Assembly (NCBI RefSeq): GCF_009905735.1
Contig: NZ_JAAALE010000010.1
Coordinates: forward strand, 62,001-126,000
DNA: 64,000 nt
From: Porphyrobacter sp. SLTP
GTDB taxonomy: Bacteria > Pseudomonadota > Alphaproteobacteria > Sphingomonadales > Sphingomonadaceae
Direction: 5' to 3'
The position numbers were made by a program, and so were the translations under genes. The notes under the pieces were generated by a model. It was not told the DNA's origin, did no database searches, and was given only the letters and a program-made list of their open reading frames with translations. Shown one piece after another: positions 1-15,089 of this stretch (its first letter is position 1; each line of letters opens with the position of its first letter).

Positions 1-380
1 AGGTAAGGCGTCAGCGTCTCGACCGCATAGGCCGCGCCCTTGATGTCCATGTCGAGGCAGGCTTGCCAGTCACCCGCCCCGCCAGTGCCTGAGGCGCTCG
101 CAGTGTGAACGAAGATATCGCAGCCGCCGAGTTCCTGCGCGGCCTTTTCCAGCCACGCCTGATAGGCCTCGGTGCCGGTCGCCATGTCGAACACTTCGGC
201 AAACACCTTGCCCGGCCCGACGGCGTCGATTTCGGCGACAGCAGCGGCGATCTTGTCTTCCTTGCGCGAGAAGAACGCGACATCCGCGCCCTCGGCCGCG
301 AACAGCTTGAGCGCTTGCAGGCCAAGGCCGTGCGCCCCGCCGTTCATGATGACTTTCTTGCCCTTAAGTCCCAGATCCAT
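1..380 (-). CDS. SDR-family oxidoreductase, N-terminal part
   Basis: Starts at the ATG complementary to 378-380 and runs off the left edge, so only about 126 N-terminal residues are visible. It begins MDLGLKGKKVIMNGGAHGLG, the beta1-loop-alpha1 Rossmann opening of short-chain dehydrogenases/reductases with a Gly-rich loop. Further on, FFSRKED-like text suits the cofactor-binding second strand, and FVHTASASGTGG sits where the NNAG motif is normally found. A good ribosome site (GGGAGAGG) lies 6-8 bases upstream. The substrate cannot be told. The catalytic YxxxK lies outside the window. The neighbouring malQ is on the same strand, 99 bases upstream, and nothing links the two in function. Confidence 0.8.
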   Translation of the reverse strand, partial: MDLGLKGKKVIMNGGAHGLGLQALKLFAAEGADVAFFSRKEDKIAAAVAEIDAVGPGKVFAEVFDMATGTEAYQAWLEKAAQELGGCDIFVHTASASGTGGAGDWQACLDMDIKGAAYAVETLTPY

Positions 381-479
381 AGCGCACCTCTCCCTGGTCG
401 CGGTTGTGGCCCAAGGGGATAGCCGAGCTAGGGGGCGGGGCGTATCGTCAATTTTGTTGGGATGGCCCGAAAGCTGCGC

Positions 480-2444
480 CTAGCTCGCGTCTGTGCCGCC
501 GAGAATCGCGCAGCGGTGCCGCACATGCGCGTCCGCGATCAGATCGCCGGTCGGCGCGTCGAGGCGGCGGCGCCAGTTGGGATGCTCGGTGACGGTGCCG
601 GGCAGGTTCGGCTGCTCCTCCAGCCCGAGCAAATCCTCCAGCGCCACCAGCGCGATGGCCGCAGGCGTGCGGGCGATGTGGGCCATGGCGGCATCGACCA
701 CCGGCGCGGGATTGTCGGGCGCGGGGCGGGGGGCGGTGTGGTCGAGCGTTGACCACAAGAGCCCGCGGTCCCAGTCGCGGATCGCCTCGGCCTCGGCGCG
801 GGTGGTGCCTTCGGGGAGGCGGCCCAGCTCCTCCGCCCAGTCGAGATCGCGCCCGCGCCACCATCCGGCGACAGTGACGGTATCATGCGTCCCGCTCATC
901 GCGGCGCTGAGGGGCTCGTAATCAGCCGCGCCGATGAAGCCGTGATCGGCGGCGCGTTCGAACCACAGCACGCGCATGCCGAGCATCTGGCGCTCGGTCA
1001 CGGCCTGGGTGAAGCCGTAGGGCGCAGTGCCGAGGTCTTCGGCGATGATAAAGGCGTTGGCGCGGTGCGCTTCAAGTGTGGCGAGGCGGATCAGGTCTTC
1101 GAAGGGGTAGCTGAGGTAAGCGCCGTCGCGCGTCGCGCCGCCTGCGGGGATGACCCAGAGCCGGGCGATGCCGAAGGCGTGGTCGATCCTGAGCCCGCCG
1201 CCTGCGGCGAGGCCCGCGCGGATCATCGCGGTCCATGGCGCGTAGCCGCTCGCGCGCAGGCCCTCGGGCGAAAAGCCGGTGATCGACCAGTTCTGCCCCA
1301 GCGGCCCGAGCGGATCGGGCGGCGCGCCGATGGTCAGCCCGTCGAGCATCGCATGGCGCAGCGACCACGCATCGCTGCCCGCCGGATCGACGCCGACGGC
1401 AAGGTCGGCGATCAGACCGACGCCCATGCCCGCGTCCTTGGCTGCAGTCTGCGCCGCCGCAAGCCCCTGCCGCGCGAGCCATTGCAGGAACAGGTGGAAG
1501 GCGATCTCCTCCGGGTGTTCGGCAGCAAAGCGGCTGGCGGCGTTGCCTTGCGGATCGTGGAACGCGGCAGGCCAATCGCGCCAGCCATGCGCACCCGCCG
1601 GGCGGAAATGGCAATCGAGCGCGTCGAACAGCGCGTGGCGGCGCAGCATTGCGTCGTCCGCCGCGGTCATCCCCGCACGCTGCGCCGGGGTGAGCGCGGC
1701 GAAGACCTTGCGCAATTCGGCCAGGCGGCGCGGCAATGCGCCCGCCCAGTCGATCAGCGGCCCGGCCTCGACCGAAGGTGCGAGCGGAGGCAGGCCCGCC
1801 AGCGCGGGATCGCCCATCGCGCCGTTGAGGAACAACCGGCTGGAGGGCGAATAAGGGCTGTATCCCACCCCATGTCCCGGAAACAGCGCGTGCACCGGAT
1901 TGATTGCCAGTGCGTCCGCGCCCGCCGCGCCGAACTGCCGCGCGGCCTCGGCCAGCTCGCCAAAGGTGCCGAAGGGCGAAGGCTGCGCGCTGCGCAATGC
2001 CGGGATTTGCAACGACACGCCCCACGGGCGGCGACCGGCTGCGGCAGGCAAGGGACATTTGGCCGGAGCGACCGCCAGCTTCAGCGGGCGGCCATCCAGC
2101 ACGATGTCGTAATAGCCCGGCGCATCGGGGGCCGTCAGCCGATCACCTTCAATCGCGAGCGGGCGGGTGAGGCCGTCCTCACCGTTTGCCTCGGCGCGGG
2201 TTGGGGTGAAGGGCAGGGAAATACTCGCCCCGCAATCGGCGACCAGCATCGGCGGGAGTGCAGCGCGACGCTCCTCGACTGCGACGAGGCTGCGAGCAAT
2301 CTGCCGCTCGCTGCCCGCTTCATGGCCGAGGGCCGCCAGCACCTCCGCCAGCGCGTCATCGGCGACGATCTGCTGGCGGCCCTCGACGTCGGTCCATTCG
2401 CGCGCGACCCCGCAAGCCTGTGCCAGCGCGTGCAGTTGCTCCAT
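480..2444 (-). CDS. malQ: 4-alpha-glucanotransferase (amylomaltase)
   Basis: Cytoplasmic GH77 enzyme that transfers glucan segments between malto-oligosaccharides. It recycles the short chains released by glycogen phosphorylase and debranching enzyme. About 654 aa. The first ~140 residues are the N-terminal extension seen in many proteobacterial MalQ proteins. The barrel begins near WGVSLQIPAL (residue 141). GLRIDHAFG at 417-425 carries the presumed nucleophile Asp421, IIAEDLG at 466-472 the acid/base Glu469, and THD at 519-521 the third acid. I chose the ATG at 2444 because GGAG lies about 8 bases upstream; an upstream in-frame ATG at 2573 would add 43 unrelated residues. It is divergent from glgP, with a shared 242-bp promoter region. 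Confidence 0.96.
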   Translation of the reverse strand: MEQLHALAQACGVAREWTDVEGRQQIVADDALAEVLAALGHEAGSERQIARSLVAVEERRAALPPMLVADCGASISLPFTPTRAEANGEDGLTRPLAIEGDRLTAPDAPGYYDIVLDGRPLKLAVAPAKCPLPAAAGRRPWGVSLQIPALRSAQPSPFGTFGELAEAARQFGAAGADALAINPVHALFPGHGVGYSPYSPSSRLFLNGAMGDPALAGLPPLAPSVEAGPLIDWAGALPRRLAELRKVFAALTPAQRAGMTAADDAMLRRHALFDALDCHFRPAGAHGWRDWPAAFHDPQGNAASRFAAEHPEEIAFHLFLQWLARQGLAAAQTAAKDAGMGVGLIADLAVGVDPAGSDAWSLRHAMLDGLTIGAPPDPLGPLGQNWSITGFSPEGLRASGYAPWTAMIRAGLAAGGGLRIDHAFGIARLWVIPAGGATRDGAYLSYPFEDLIRLATLEAHRANAFIIAEDLGTAPYGFTQAVTERQMLGMRVLWFERAADHGFIGAADYEPLSAAMSGTHDTVTVAGWWRGRDLDWAEELGRLPEGTTRAEAEAIRDWDRGLLWSTLDHTAPRPAPDNPAPVVDAAMAHIARTPAAIALVALEDLLGLEEQPNLPGTVTEHPNWRRRLDAPTGDLIADAHVRHRCAILGGTDAS

Positions 2445-2686
2445 CGCTGTCTCCGTCCGATTGGGCCTGTCCTTAGCCCGGCATCGGGCCGCATCGGCCG
2501 CTTGGCAAGTCGGACGCGGCCATCTCATGCGCATGAATACGATTGTGGCGTCACTTCTGCGATTGCTGCACACCGGCGCACCGGATTAGTGTGGTACCCA
2601 CAGCCGGGGGGCACACGGGCAACTGTCAAAGTGCTGGCACATCGCCAACCCCAGCCCTTGTGGGCACCAGAAGGAGTATGCGCCGC
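2445..2686. promoter_or_regulatory. Divergent intergenic region malQ / glgP
   Basis: About 240 bases separate the malQ start (minus strand) from glgP (plus strand), so the promoters for both arms of the glycogen cluster should lie here. I see no convincing -35/-10 pair and no clear palindrome. AAGGAG at 2671-2676 is the ribosome site for glgP. It lies one base from an ATG at 2678 but ten bases from a GTG at 2687, which favours the GTG. Confidence 0.5.
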
Positions 2687-5101
2687 GTGACAATTGGCCC
2701 GAACGGCAAGTCAGGGGAACTCGAAGCCCGCATTGTCGGCGCCCTGCGCCACCGCGTCGGCAAGAACGAACGCGCGGCCAAGCCGCATGACTGGTACAAT
2801 GCCGCCGTGCTCGCGCTGCGCGATGACATCATTGACAACTGGTTCGCCTCGACCTCCCGCGCGCATGAGGCCGGGGCGAAGCGGGTCTATTACCTCAGCC
2901 TCGAATTCCTGATCGGGCGGCTGCTGCGCGATGCGCTGTCGAACCTCGGCGTCACGCGCGAGATGGAGCAGGCGCTGCGCGAACACGGCCTCGATCTGGC
3001 GGCGCTGGAGGAGCTTGAGCCTGACGCCGCGCTCGGCAATGGCGGGCTGGGGCGGCTGGCGGCGTGCTTCATGGAGAGCCTCGCCAGCCTCGACATCCCC
3101 GCCTTCGGCTACGGCATCCGCTACATCAACGGCATGTTCCGCCAGCGGATCGACGACGGCTGGCAGGTCGAGCTGCCCGAAACCTGGCTCGCCCATGGCA
3201 ATCCCTGGGAGTTCGAGCGGCGCGAAAGCTCCTACCTCGTCGGCTTCGGCGGTGAGGTGACCAGCGATGCGGGGAAGATCCGCTGGACCCCGGGCGAAAA
3301 GATCGAGGCAACCGCAGTCGATACCCCGGTGGTGGGCTGGCAGGGCAAGCGGGTCAACACGCTGCGATTGTGGACCGCCAATGCGATGGACCCGATCCAG
3401 CTTGATGCCTTCAATGCCGGCGATCACGCCGGTGCCCTCGCCGGGCAGGTGCGCGCCGATAGTCTGGTGCGGGTGCTCTATCCGGCGGATTCGACTCCGG
3501 CCGGGCAGGAATTGCGGCTGCGGCAGGAGTTCTTCTTCTCGTCGGCCAGCATTCAGGACATCGTCCGCCGCCACGTGCAATATTATGGCGACATCCGCAC
3601 CCTGCCCGACAAGGCGGCAATCCAGCTGAACGACACCCACCCCTCCGTCGCGGTGGCCGAGCTGATGCGGCTGCTCAAGGACGAGCATGGGCTGGACTTC
3701 GACGAAGCATGGGACATCACCCGCGCCACGATCGGCTACACCAACCACACCCTGCTGCCCGAAGCGCTGGAAAGCTGGCCGCTCCCCTTGTTCGAACGGC
3801 TGCTGCCGCGCCACATGCAGATCGTCTACGCGATCAACGCCAAGGTGCTGCGCGAGGCGCGCAAGGCCGGGCTGGACGATGCGGCGATTGCCGCGATCTC
3901 GCTGATCGACGAACATGGCGAGCGGCGCGTGCGGATGGCGAACCTCGCTTTCGTGGGCGCGCATTCGGTCAACGGGGTCGCCGCGCTGCACACCGATCTG
4001 ATGAAGCAGACGGTGTTCGCCAATCTCCACCAGCTCTACCCCGAACGGATCAACAACAAGACCAACGGGGTGACTCCGCGCCGCTGGCTGCACCAGTCGA
4101 ACCCGCGCCTCACCAGCCTGATCCGCGAGGGCATCGGCAATGGCTTCATGGCCGAGGCCGAGCAGCTTGCCGATCTTTCGAAATTTGCTGGCGATGCCGC
4201 TTTTGGGGAGCGGGTTGACGAGATCAAGCGCGCCAACAAGGTCGATCTGTCGAACCACCTGCGCGAACTGACCGGCATCCGGCTCGATCCCGACGCGCTG
4301 TTCGATGTCCAGATCAAGCGCATCCACGAATACAAACGCCAGCTGCTCAATCTGATCGAGACCGTGGCGCTCTATGACCAGATCCGCAGCCATCCCGAAC
4401 GCGACTGGGTGCCGCGCGTGAAGATCTTCGGCGGCAAGGCCGCGCCGACCTATCACAACGCCAAGCTGATCATCAAACTCGCCAATGACATCGCCAAGCG
4501 GATCAATTGCGACCCCAGCGTGGGTGAATTGCTGAAGGTGGTGTTCGTCCCCAACTACAACGTGTCATTGGCCGAGCGGATCATTCCGGCAGCGGACCTG
4601 TCGGAGCAAATCTCGACCGCCGGGATGGAAGCCTCCGGTACCGGCAACATGAAGTTCGCCTTCAACGGCGCGCTCACCATCGGCACGCTGGATGGCGCGA
4701 ATATCGAGATCATGGAGCGCGTCGGGCGCGAGAATATCGTGATCTTCGGGCTGACGGCGGAGGAAGTCGCCGCCCAGCGGGCCGATGGCTACAACCCGCG
4801 CGCCGTGATCGAAGGCTCGCGCGAACTGGCGCAGGCAGTCAATTCCATCGCCAACGGCGTGTTCAGCCCGGACGAGCCAGACCGGTACAAGGGGCTGATG
4901 GACGCGCTTTACAGCTCCGACTGGTTCATGGTCGCGGCCGATTTCGATGCCTATGCCGCCGCCCAGCGGGACGTCGACACGCGCTGGCGCGACCGGGCGG
5001 CGTGGCGCAAATCGGCAATCATGAACATCGCCAATGTCGGCTGGTTCTCGTCCGATCGCACGATTGGCGAATATGCGCGCGAGATCTGGGGCGTGCTGTG
5101 A
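2687..5101 (+). CDS. glgP: Glycogen/maltodextrin phosphorylase
   Basis: GT35 enzyme that releases glucose-1-phosphate from the non-reducing ends of glycogen, using pyridoxal phosphate. About 804 aa, normal for the family. The N-terminal SLEFLIGR, the NGGLGRLAACFMES segment and the PLP site EASGTGNMKF, with the Schiff-base Lys at about residue 656, are all present. The start is taken as GTG 2687 because AAGGAG (2671-2676) is ten bases away; the in-frame ATG at 2678 would be only one base from it and would add three residues. It is first in the run glgP-glgB-glgC-glgA-pgm-glgX. Its stop overlaps the glgB start (GTGA). Confidence 0.97.
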   Translation: MTIGPNGKSGELEARIVGALRHRVGKNERAAKPHDWYNAAVLALRDDIIDNWFASTSRAHEAGAKRVYYLSLEFLIGRLLRDALSNLGVTREMEQALREHGLDLAALEELEPDAALGNGGLGRLAACFMESLASLDIPAFGYGIRYINGMFRQRIDDGWQVELPETWLAHGNPWEFERRESSYLVGFGGEVTSDAGKIRWTPGEKIEATAVDTPVVGWQGKRVNTLRLWTANAMDPIQLDAFNAGDHAGALAGQVRADSLVRVLYPADSTPAGQELRLRQEFFFSSASIQDIVRRHVQYYGDIRTLPDKAAIQLNDTHPSVAVAELMRLLKDEHGLDFDEAWDITRATIGYTNHTLLPEALESWPLPLFERLLPRHMQIVYAINAKVLREARKAGLDDAAIAAISLIDEHGERRVRMANLAFVGAHSVNGVAALHTDLMKQTVFANLHQLYPERINNKTNGVTPRRWLHQSNPRLTSLIREGIGNGFMAEAEQLADLSKFAGDAAFGERVDEIKRANKVDLSNHLRELTGIRLDPDALFDVQIKRIHEYKRQLLNLIETVALYDQIRSHPERDWVPRVKIFGGKAAPTYHNAKLIIKLANDIAKRINCDPSVGELLKVVFVPNYNVSLAERIIPAADLSEQISTAGMEASGTGNMKFAFNGALTIGTLDGANIEIMERVGRENIVIFGLTAEEVAAQRADGYNPRAVIEGSRELAQAVNSIANGVFSPDEPDRYKGLMDALYSSDWFMVAADFDAYAAAQRDVDTRWRDRAAWRKSAIMNIANVGWFSSDRTIGEYAREIWGVL

Positions 5102-7260
5102 AACCCCCACCAGAGGCCATTGCTGCGCTGCTGGACGGCACTCACGCCGATCCGTTTGCGCTGCTGGGGCCGCACGAAGGGCCGGAAGGCACCTTCGCCC
5201 GCGCGATTCTGCACGGGGCGGAAGAAGCCGAGGCGTTTTCGCTGAAGGGCGGCAAGCTCGGCACAATGACCCGCGTGGATAGCGCGGTGTTCGAGGGCAA
5301 GCTGCGGGGCAAGCCCAAGCCGGTGAAGTATCGCTGCCGCGGTTACGGCAACGAATGGTGGGTGACGGACCCCTACAGCTTCGGCCCGGTGCTCGGCCCA
5401 ATGGATGATTTCCTGATCGCGGAAGGCACGCACCTGCGTCTGTTTGACAAGCTCGGCGCGCATGTGATCGACCACGAAGGCGTGCAGGGCGTGCACTTTG
5501 CGGTCTGGGCACCCAATGCGCGGCTCGTGAACCTTGTTGGCGATTTCAACGGCTGGAACGGCGCGGCCCACATGATGCGCCGCCGGGTCGACATCGGGGT
5601 GTGGGAAATCTTCATCCCCGATATCGGCGCAGGCACCGCTTACAAATATCGCATCACCGGCCCGGATGGCACGGTGCAGCCGCTGAAAGCCGATCCCTTC
5701 GCCTTCGTCAGCGAGCTGCGCCCCAAGACGGCCAGCATCGTCGCTCGCCCCGGCAAGCGCGAATGGGGCGACGCCGCCCACCGCGCGCACTGGGCCAGTG
5801 TCGATCCCCGGCGCGAGGCCATATCGATCTACGAGGTCCACCCCGGTTCGTGGCAGCGCGACGATAACGGCTGGTTCCTGACCTGGGACGAAATGGCCGC
5901 GCGCCTGATTCCCTACGTCACGGAAATGGGCTTCACCCATATCGAGTTCCTGCCGGTCTCCGAGCATCCCTATGACCCGAGCTGGGGCTACCAGACCACC
6001 GGGCTTTACGCGCCATCGGCCCGGTTCGGCGACGTTGAGGGCTTCGCTAGGTTCGTCGATGGCGCGCACCGTGCCGGAGTCGGCGTGCTGATCGACTGGG
6101 TTCCCGCGCACTTCCCCGTCGACGAGCATGGCCTTGCCCGCTTCGACGGCACCGCGCTCTACGAACATGAAGACCCGCGCCTCGGCTTCCACCCCGACTG
6201 GAACACCGCGATCTACAATTTCGGGCGCAAGGAGGTGCGCTCCTTCCTCGTCAACAACGCGCTGTTCTGGGCCGAGCAATATCACGTCGACGGCCTGCGC
6301 GTGGATGCGGTCGCCTCGATGCTGTACCGCGATTACTCCCGCAAAGCCGACGAATGGATCCCCAATGCCGAAGGCGGGCGCGAGAATTGGGAGGCGGTGG
6401 ACTTCATGCGCGCCACCAACCGTGCGCTCTATGGCAGCCACGCCGGGGTGATGACGATTGCTGAGGAGTCGACCTCATGGCCCGGCGTCTCCCACCCCGC
6501 TTTCGACGAAGGCCCGCGCACAGCATTGGGCTTCGGGTTCAAGTGGAACATGGGCTTCATGCACGACACGCTCCAGTACATGGCGCGTGATCCGATCCAC
6601 CGGAAATACCATCATCACGAGATCACCTTCGGCCTCGTCTATGCCTTCTCCGAGAATTTCGTCCTGCCGCTGAGCCATGACGAGGTGGTGCACGGCAAGG
6701 GCACGATCCTCGGCAAGATGAGCGGCGATGACTGGCAGCAATTCGCCAACCTGCGCGCTTACTATGCGATGATGTGGGGCTATCCCGGCAAGAAGCTGCT
6801 GTTCATGGGGCAGGAATTCGCCCAGCGCCGCGAATGGAGCGAGGAGCGCGCGCTCGATTGGGAGCTGCTGGACGCGCCTGCGCATCGCGGGGTTTCCGAC
6901 CTGATCCGGGATTTGAACCGCCTCTACCGCCAGACTCCCGCGCTCCACGCCCGCGATTGCGAGGGTGAGGGCTTCGAATGGCTCATCGCCGATGACGCCG
7001 ACAACTCGGTGTTCGCCTGGCTGCGCAAGGCGCCCGGCGAGGCACCGGTGGCTGTCATCGCGAATATGACGCCCGCGTTCCACACCGCCTACCGCCTGCC
7101 CCTTCCCCATGACGGGACATGGGCCGAAGTGCTCAACAGCGATGCCGAAATCTACGGCGGCAGCGGCAAGGGCAACATGGGTCAAGTCACAGCCGCAGAC
7201 GGCGCGGCACATATCGTGCTGCCGCCGCTCGCCACGATAATGCTGCAATTCACAGGATAA
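5098..7260 (+). CDS. glgB: 1,4-alpha-glucan branching enzyme
   Basis: GH13/CBM48 enzyme that makes the alpha-1,6 branch points of glycogen. About 720 aa. An N-terminal N1 module ([11 protein letters not shown]) is followed by a CBM48 module ([20 protein letters not shown]) and the barrel. The nucleophile is Asp403 in [10 protein letters not shown], the acid/base is about Glu456 in IAEES, and the transition-state Asp lies in [10 protein letters not shown]. The start is GTG 5098, which overlaps the glgP stop as GTGA and implies translational coupling; an open frame extends upstream inside glgP but does not look like GlgB. The C terminus ends in the normal all-beta domain. Confidence 0.97.
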   Translation: MKPPPEAIAALLDGTHADPFALLGPHEGPEGTFARAILHGAEEAEAFSLKGGKLGTMTRVDSAVFEGKLRGKPKPVKYRCRGYGNEWWVTDPYSFGPVLGPMDDFLIAEGTHLRLFDKLGAHVIDHEGVQGVHFAVWAPNARLVNLVGDFNGWNGAAHMMRRRVDIGVWEIFIPDIGAGTAYKYRITGPDGTVQPLKADPFAFVSELRPKTASIVARPGKREWGDAAHRAHWASVDPRREAISIYEVHPGSWQRDDNGWFLTWDEMAARLIPYVTEMGFTHIEFLPVSEHPYDPSWGYQTTGLYAPSARFGDVEGFARFVDGAHRAGVGVLIDWVPAHFPVDEHGLARFDGTALYEHEDPRLGFHPDWNTAIYNFGRKEVRSFLVNNALFWAEQYHVDGLRVDAVASMLYRDYSRKADEWIPNAEGGRENWEAVDFMRATNRALYGSHAGVMTIAEESTSWPGVSHPAFDEGPRTALGFGFKWNMGFMHDTLQYMARDPIHRKYHHHEITFGLVYAFSENFVLPLSHDEVVHGKGTILGKMSGDDWQQFANLRAYYAMMWGYPGKKLLFMGQEFAQRREWSEERALDWELLDAPAHRGVSDLIRDLNRLYRQTPALHARDCEGEGFEWLIADDADNSVFAWLRKAPGEAPVAVIANMTPAFHTAYRLPLPHDGTWAEVLNSDAEIYGGSGKGNMGQVTAADGAAHIVLPPLATIMLQFTG

Positions 7261-7297
7261 GAAGGCGCAAAAGCCAGATCCACGGGGAGAGAATGGG

Positions 7298-8557
7298 ATG
7301 ATTGAGAGGACTTCGGGCAGACCGCTTGCGCGTGATGCGATGGCCTATGTGCTGGCAGGCGGACGCGGCAGCCGGTTGATGGAGCTGACCGACCGGCGCG
7401 CCAAGCCGGCGGTCTATTTCGGCGGCAAGTCGCGGATCATCGACTTTGCGCTCTCGAACGCGATCAACTCCGGCATCCGCCGCATCGGGGTGGCGACGCA
7501 ATACAAGGCGCACTCGCTGATCCGCCATATGCAGCGCGGCTGGAACTTCATGCGGCCCGAACGCAACGAAAGCTTCGATATCCTCCCCGCCAGCCAGCGC
7601 GTCTCGGAAAACCAGTGGTATGAAGGCACCGCCGATGCGGTGTTCCAGAACATCGACATCATCGCCGCTCACGCGCCCAAGTACATGGTGATCCTCGCGG
7701 GCGATCACATCTACAAGATGGACTACGAATTGATGCTGCAACAGCACGTCAATTCGGGTGCGGATGTCACGGTGGGATGCCTAGTGGTGCCGCGGATGGA
7801 GGCGACCGGTTTCGGCGTGATGCATGTCGACGGCGCGGACAACATCACCGCCTTTGTCGAAAAGCCCAAAGACCCGCCGGGCATTCCGGGGGACGAGGGC
7901 ATGGCGCTCGCTTCGATGGGCATCTACGTCTTCAACACCGATTTCCTGTTCGAGCAGCTGCGCCGCGATGCCGACGATCCGGCCTCCAGCCGCGACTTTG
8001 GCGGCGACATCATCCCCTATATCGTCAAGCACGGCAAAGCGGTGGCCCACCGCTTCACCAACTCCTGCATCCGCGCGGCCGAGGAGATCGAGGAGTATTG
8101 GCGCGATGTCGGCACGCTGGATGCCTATTTCGAGGCCAATCTCGACCTCACCGATACGGTGCCCAAGCTCAACCTCTATGACCGTGACTGGCCGATCTGG
8201 ACCGACGCCGTCGTCGCCGCCCCCGCCAAGTTCGTGCATGACGAGGACGGACGGCGCGGCTTTGCGGTGTCCTCGCTGGTGTCGGGCGATTGCATCATTT
8301 CTGGCTCGGAAGTGCGCCGCAGCCTGCTGTTCACCGGGGTCAAGATCGGCAGCTATTCCAACGTCAACGAAGCGGTGATCCTGCCCTATTGCAACATCGG
8401 GCGCGGGGCGCGGCTCAGCAAGGTGATCATCGATTCCGGCGTACGCATCCCCGAAGGCATGGTGATCGGCGAAGACCCGGTGCTGGATGCGCAGCGGTTC
8501 CGCGTGTCGGAGAAAGGCGTGGCGCTCGTCACCCGCGACATGATGGCAAGGCTGTAG
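7298..8557 (+). CDS. glgC: Glucose-1-phosphate adenylyltransferase (ADP-glucose pyrophosphorylase)
   Basis: Makes ADP-glucose from ATP and glucose-1-phosphate, the committed and usually allosterically controlled step of glycogen synthesis. 419 aa. The nucleotide-binding loop LAGGRGSRL is at 19-27, followed by KPAVYFGGK, where the activator-site region lies. IRHMQRGW and the G1P-site [10 protein letters not shown] are present, and the C-terminal left-handed beta-helix region begins near KFVHDEDG. A ribosome site (GGGGAGAG) lies just upstream of ATG 7298, and 37 bases separate it from glgB. In alphaproteobacteria the activators are usually fructose-6-phosphate and pyruvate; this is family knowledge, not read from the sequence. 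Confidence 0.97.
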   Translation: MIERTSGRPLARDAMAYVLAGGRGSRLMELTDRRAKPAVYFGGKSRIIDFALSNAINSGIRRIGVATQYKAHSLIRHMQRGWNFMRPERNESFDILPASQRVSENQWYEGTADAVFQNIDIIAAHAPKYMVILAGDHIYKMDYELMLQQHVNSGADVTVGCLVVPRMEATGFGVMHVDGADNITAFVEKPKDPPGIPGDEGMALASMGIYVFNTDFLFEQLRRDADDPASSRDFGGDIIPYIVKHGKAVAHRFTNSCIRAAEEIEEYWRDVGTLDAYFEANLDLTDTVPKLNLYDRDWPIWTDAVVAAPAKFVHDEDGRRGFAVSSLVSGDCIISGSEVRRSLLFTGVKIGSYSNVNEAVILPYCNIGRGARLSKVIIDSGVRIPEGMVIGEDPVLDAQRFRVSEKGVALVTRDMMARL

Positions 8558-8576
8558 CGACAGGGGGGCTCGAAGC

Positions 8577-13437
<4,861 letters not shown>

Positions 13438-13458
13438 AGTCAGCCCGCGTCAGCGCGA

Positions 13459-14067
13459 TCACGCCTCCAGCTCGACGTCCCAATACAGCCAGTCGCGCCA
13501 GGTTTCGTGGAGGAAATTGGGCGGGAACAGCTTGCCGTGCTGCTGCAACTGCCAGCTGGTCGGACGGATCGGCGTCTGGTGGACCGGCATCGCGGCCTGC
13601 TTGGGGGTGCGGCCGCCCTTCTTCATGTTGCACGGGGCGCAGGCGGTGATGATATTCTCCCACGTCGTCCTTCCGCCGAGCCGGCGCGGGGTCACGTGGT
13701 CGAAGGTCAGATGTTCCGTGCTCCCGCAATACTGGCACTGGAAGCGGTCGCGCAGGAACACGTTGAAGCGGGTGAAGGCGGGAAATTCGCTCTGCTTCAC
13801 ATATTGCCGGAGCGCGATGACGCTCGGGATCTTCATGTCGAAGTTGGGCGAGTGCACTTCGCGGTCGTAGCTGGCGACAATGTCCACCCGGTCAAGGAAG
13901 ACCGCCTTGATCGCGGTCTGCCACGGCCACAGGCTCAGCGGGTAATAGGACAAGGGGGTGTAATCGGCGTTGAGCACCAGCGCCGGGCACGCAGACAGGT
14001 TGCGCGTCGGGTCCTCATCAACCCCGCGGAACCGGGCAACTCTTTCGATCAGTTCGGCATTGAACAC
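13459..14067 (-). CDS. HNH endonuclease-family protein
   Basis: About 202 aa. A zinc-ribbon HNH nuclease fold sits in the C-terminal half: CQYC (111-114), FDHV with His124, WENI with Asn138, and CAPC (143-146), followed by a basic NMKKGGRTPKQ stretch. The N-terminal ~90 residues (VLNADYTPLSYYPLS) match the block I know from chromosomal HNH proteins widespread in alphaproteobacteria, often of unknown role and not linked to restriction or phage. The GTG at 14067 is preferred because GGGAGGA lies about ten bases upstream; ATG 14097 would add ten residues. It is convergent with glgX and divergent from gluQ. The substrate is unknown. Confidence 0.9.
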   Translation of the reverse strand: MFNAELIERVARFRGVDEDPTRNLSACPALVLNADYTPLSYYPLSLWPWQTAIKAVFLDRVDIVASYDREVHSPNFDMKIPSVIALRQYVKQSEFPAFTRFNVFLRDRFQCQYCGSTEHLTFDHVTPRRLGGRTTWENIITACAPCNMKKGGRTPKQAAMPVHQTPIRPTSWQLQQHGKLFPPNFLHETWRDWLYWDVELEA

Positions 14068-14139
14068 GATGCGCGTTCCTCCCTGATTGACGTGCATCCT
14101 GACGTGGCACGGCAAAGAGTCAAACCCGTTACAGGGTGG

Positions 14140-14177
14140 GTATCCACAGGGACGCGCTGTGGAGAGGCTGTGGATAG
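14140..14177. promoter_or_regulatory. Cluster of TCCACA motifs resembling DnaA boxes
   Basis: In the 142-bp divergent gap between the HNH gene and gluQ, GTATCCACA (14140-14148) and, on the other strand, CTATCCACA (14169-14177) flank a weaker CTCTCCACA (14158-14166, minus strand). CTATCCACA fits the relaxed DnaA-box consensus and GTATCCACA is off by its first base. Three copies within 38 bases is more than expected, but they could simply be promoter or repeat sequence. Confidence 0.4.
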
Positions 14178-14209
14178 CGCAACAATATGTCCTGTGGCAT
14201 GGGGCGACG

Positions 14210-15064
14210 ATGCATGACCGTGTGCCGCATGTGACGCGATTTGCGCCCAGCCCCAATGGGCACCTGCATCTTGGCCATGCCTTGAGCGCCATTGTCGCGC
14301 ATGATCTGGCGCGGCAAAGCGGCGGGCGGTTTCTGCTGCGGATCGAGGATATCGACGGCCCGCGCTCCCGCCCGGAACTGGCCGATGAATTCCGCCGCGA
14401 TCTGGAATGGCTCGGGCTGGAATGGGACGAGGTGCCCGCACAATCGACCCGGCTCGCCAACTATGCCGCTGCCGCCGAGGCGCTGAAGGCGCGCGGGCTC
14501 ATCTATCCCTGCACCTGCACCCGCAAGGAAATCGAGGAAGCGGGGGCGATGGAAGGCTCCGACCCCGGCGCGTCGGCCGGGGCAAGCGGCCTCATCTACC
14601 CCGGCACCTGCAAGCGGCAACCGCCTGACCCCTCCCGCCCCGCCGCGTGGCGGCTGGACGCGACGAAGGCGATGGCGGAGACCGGCCCGCTGATCTGGGA
14701 GGACGCGCTCGCCGGATCGCAAGCGGTCGACCTCTCCGGCCTTGGCGATGTCGTGCTGGTGCGCAAGGACCTGCCCGCCAGCTACCACCTCGCGGTGACG
14801 CTCGATGACGCGGCGGACGGCGTGACGCTGGTGACGCGCGGGGCCGATCTGTTTGCAGCGAGCCACGTGCACCGCACCCTGCAGGCCCTGCTCGGGCTCC
14901 CGGTGCCGCGCTGGCATCACCACCCGCTATTGCTCGACACAGATGGCGAAAAACTTGCCAAACGCCGGGGATCACCGGCCTTGGCAGAGCGGCGCGCGGC
15001 GGGCGAGGATGGGCGAATGCTTGCCGAGCAACTCAGGTTGCAACATTTGTCACTTGGAACCTAG
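14210..15064 (+). CDS. gluQ: Glutamyl-Q tRNA(Asp) synthetase
   Basis: Truncated glutamyl-tRNA synthetase homologue that loads glutamate on queuosine-34 of tRNA(Asp). About 284 aa, so it lacks the anticodon-binding domain, as expected. FAPSPNGHLHLGHA contains the HIGH-type motif (residues 20-23). The zinc ligands Cys101, Cys103, Tyr130 and Cys134 are in the family pattern. KLAKRRGS replaces the KMSKS loop. The spacing between the second and third zinc ligands is longer than in E. coli because of an insert rich in Gly, Ala and Ser (about 116-127). ATG 14210 is chosen because it directly precedes the conserved start of the fold. Confidence 0.95.
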   Translation: MHDRVPHVTRFAPSPNGHLHLGHALSAIVAHDLARQSGGRFLLRIEDIDGPRSRPELADEFRRDLEWLGLEWDEVPAQSTRLANYAAAAEALKARGLIYPCTCTRKEIEEAGAMEGSDPGASAGASGLIYPGTCKRQPPDPSRPAAWRLDATKAMAETGPLIWEDALAGSQAVDLSGLGDVVLVRKDLPASYHLAVTLDDAADGVTLVTRGADLFAASHVHRTLQALLGLPVPRWHHHPLLLDTDGEKLAKRRGSPALAERRAAGEDGRMLAEQLRLQHLSLGT

Positions 15065-15089
15065 CGCGCAAGCGTCCATTTAGAGACGC

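Noticed and set aside
885..2690. 601-codon open frame antisense to malQ
   Set aside because: Arg-rich, no motif, wholly covered by a well-conserved amylomaltase on the other strand.
2711..4456. 581-codon open frame antisense to glgP
   Set aside because: Antisense shadow of a conserved phosphorylase; no ribosome site or domain.
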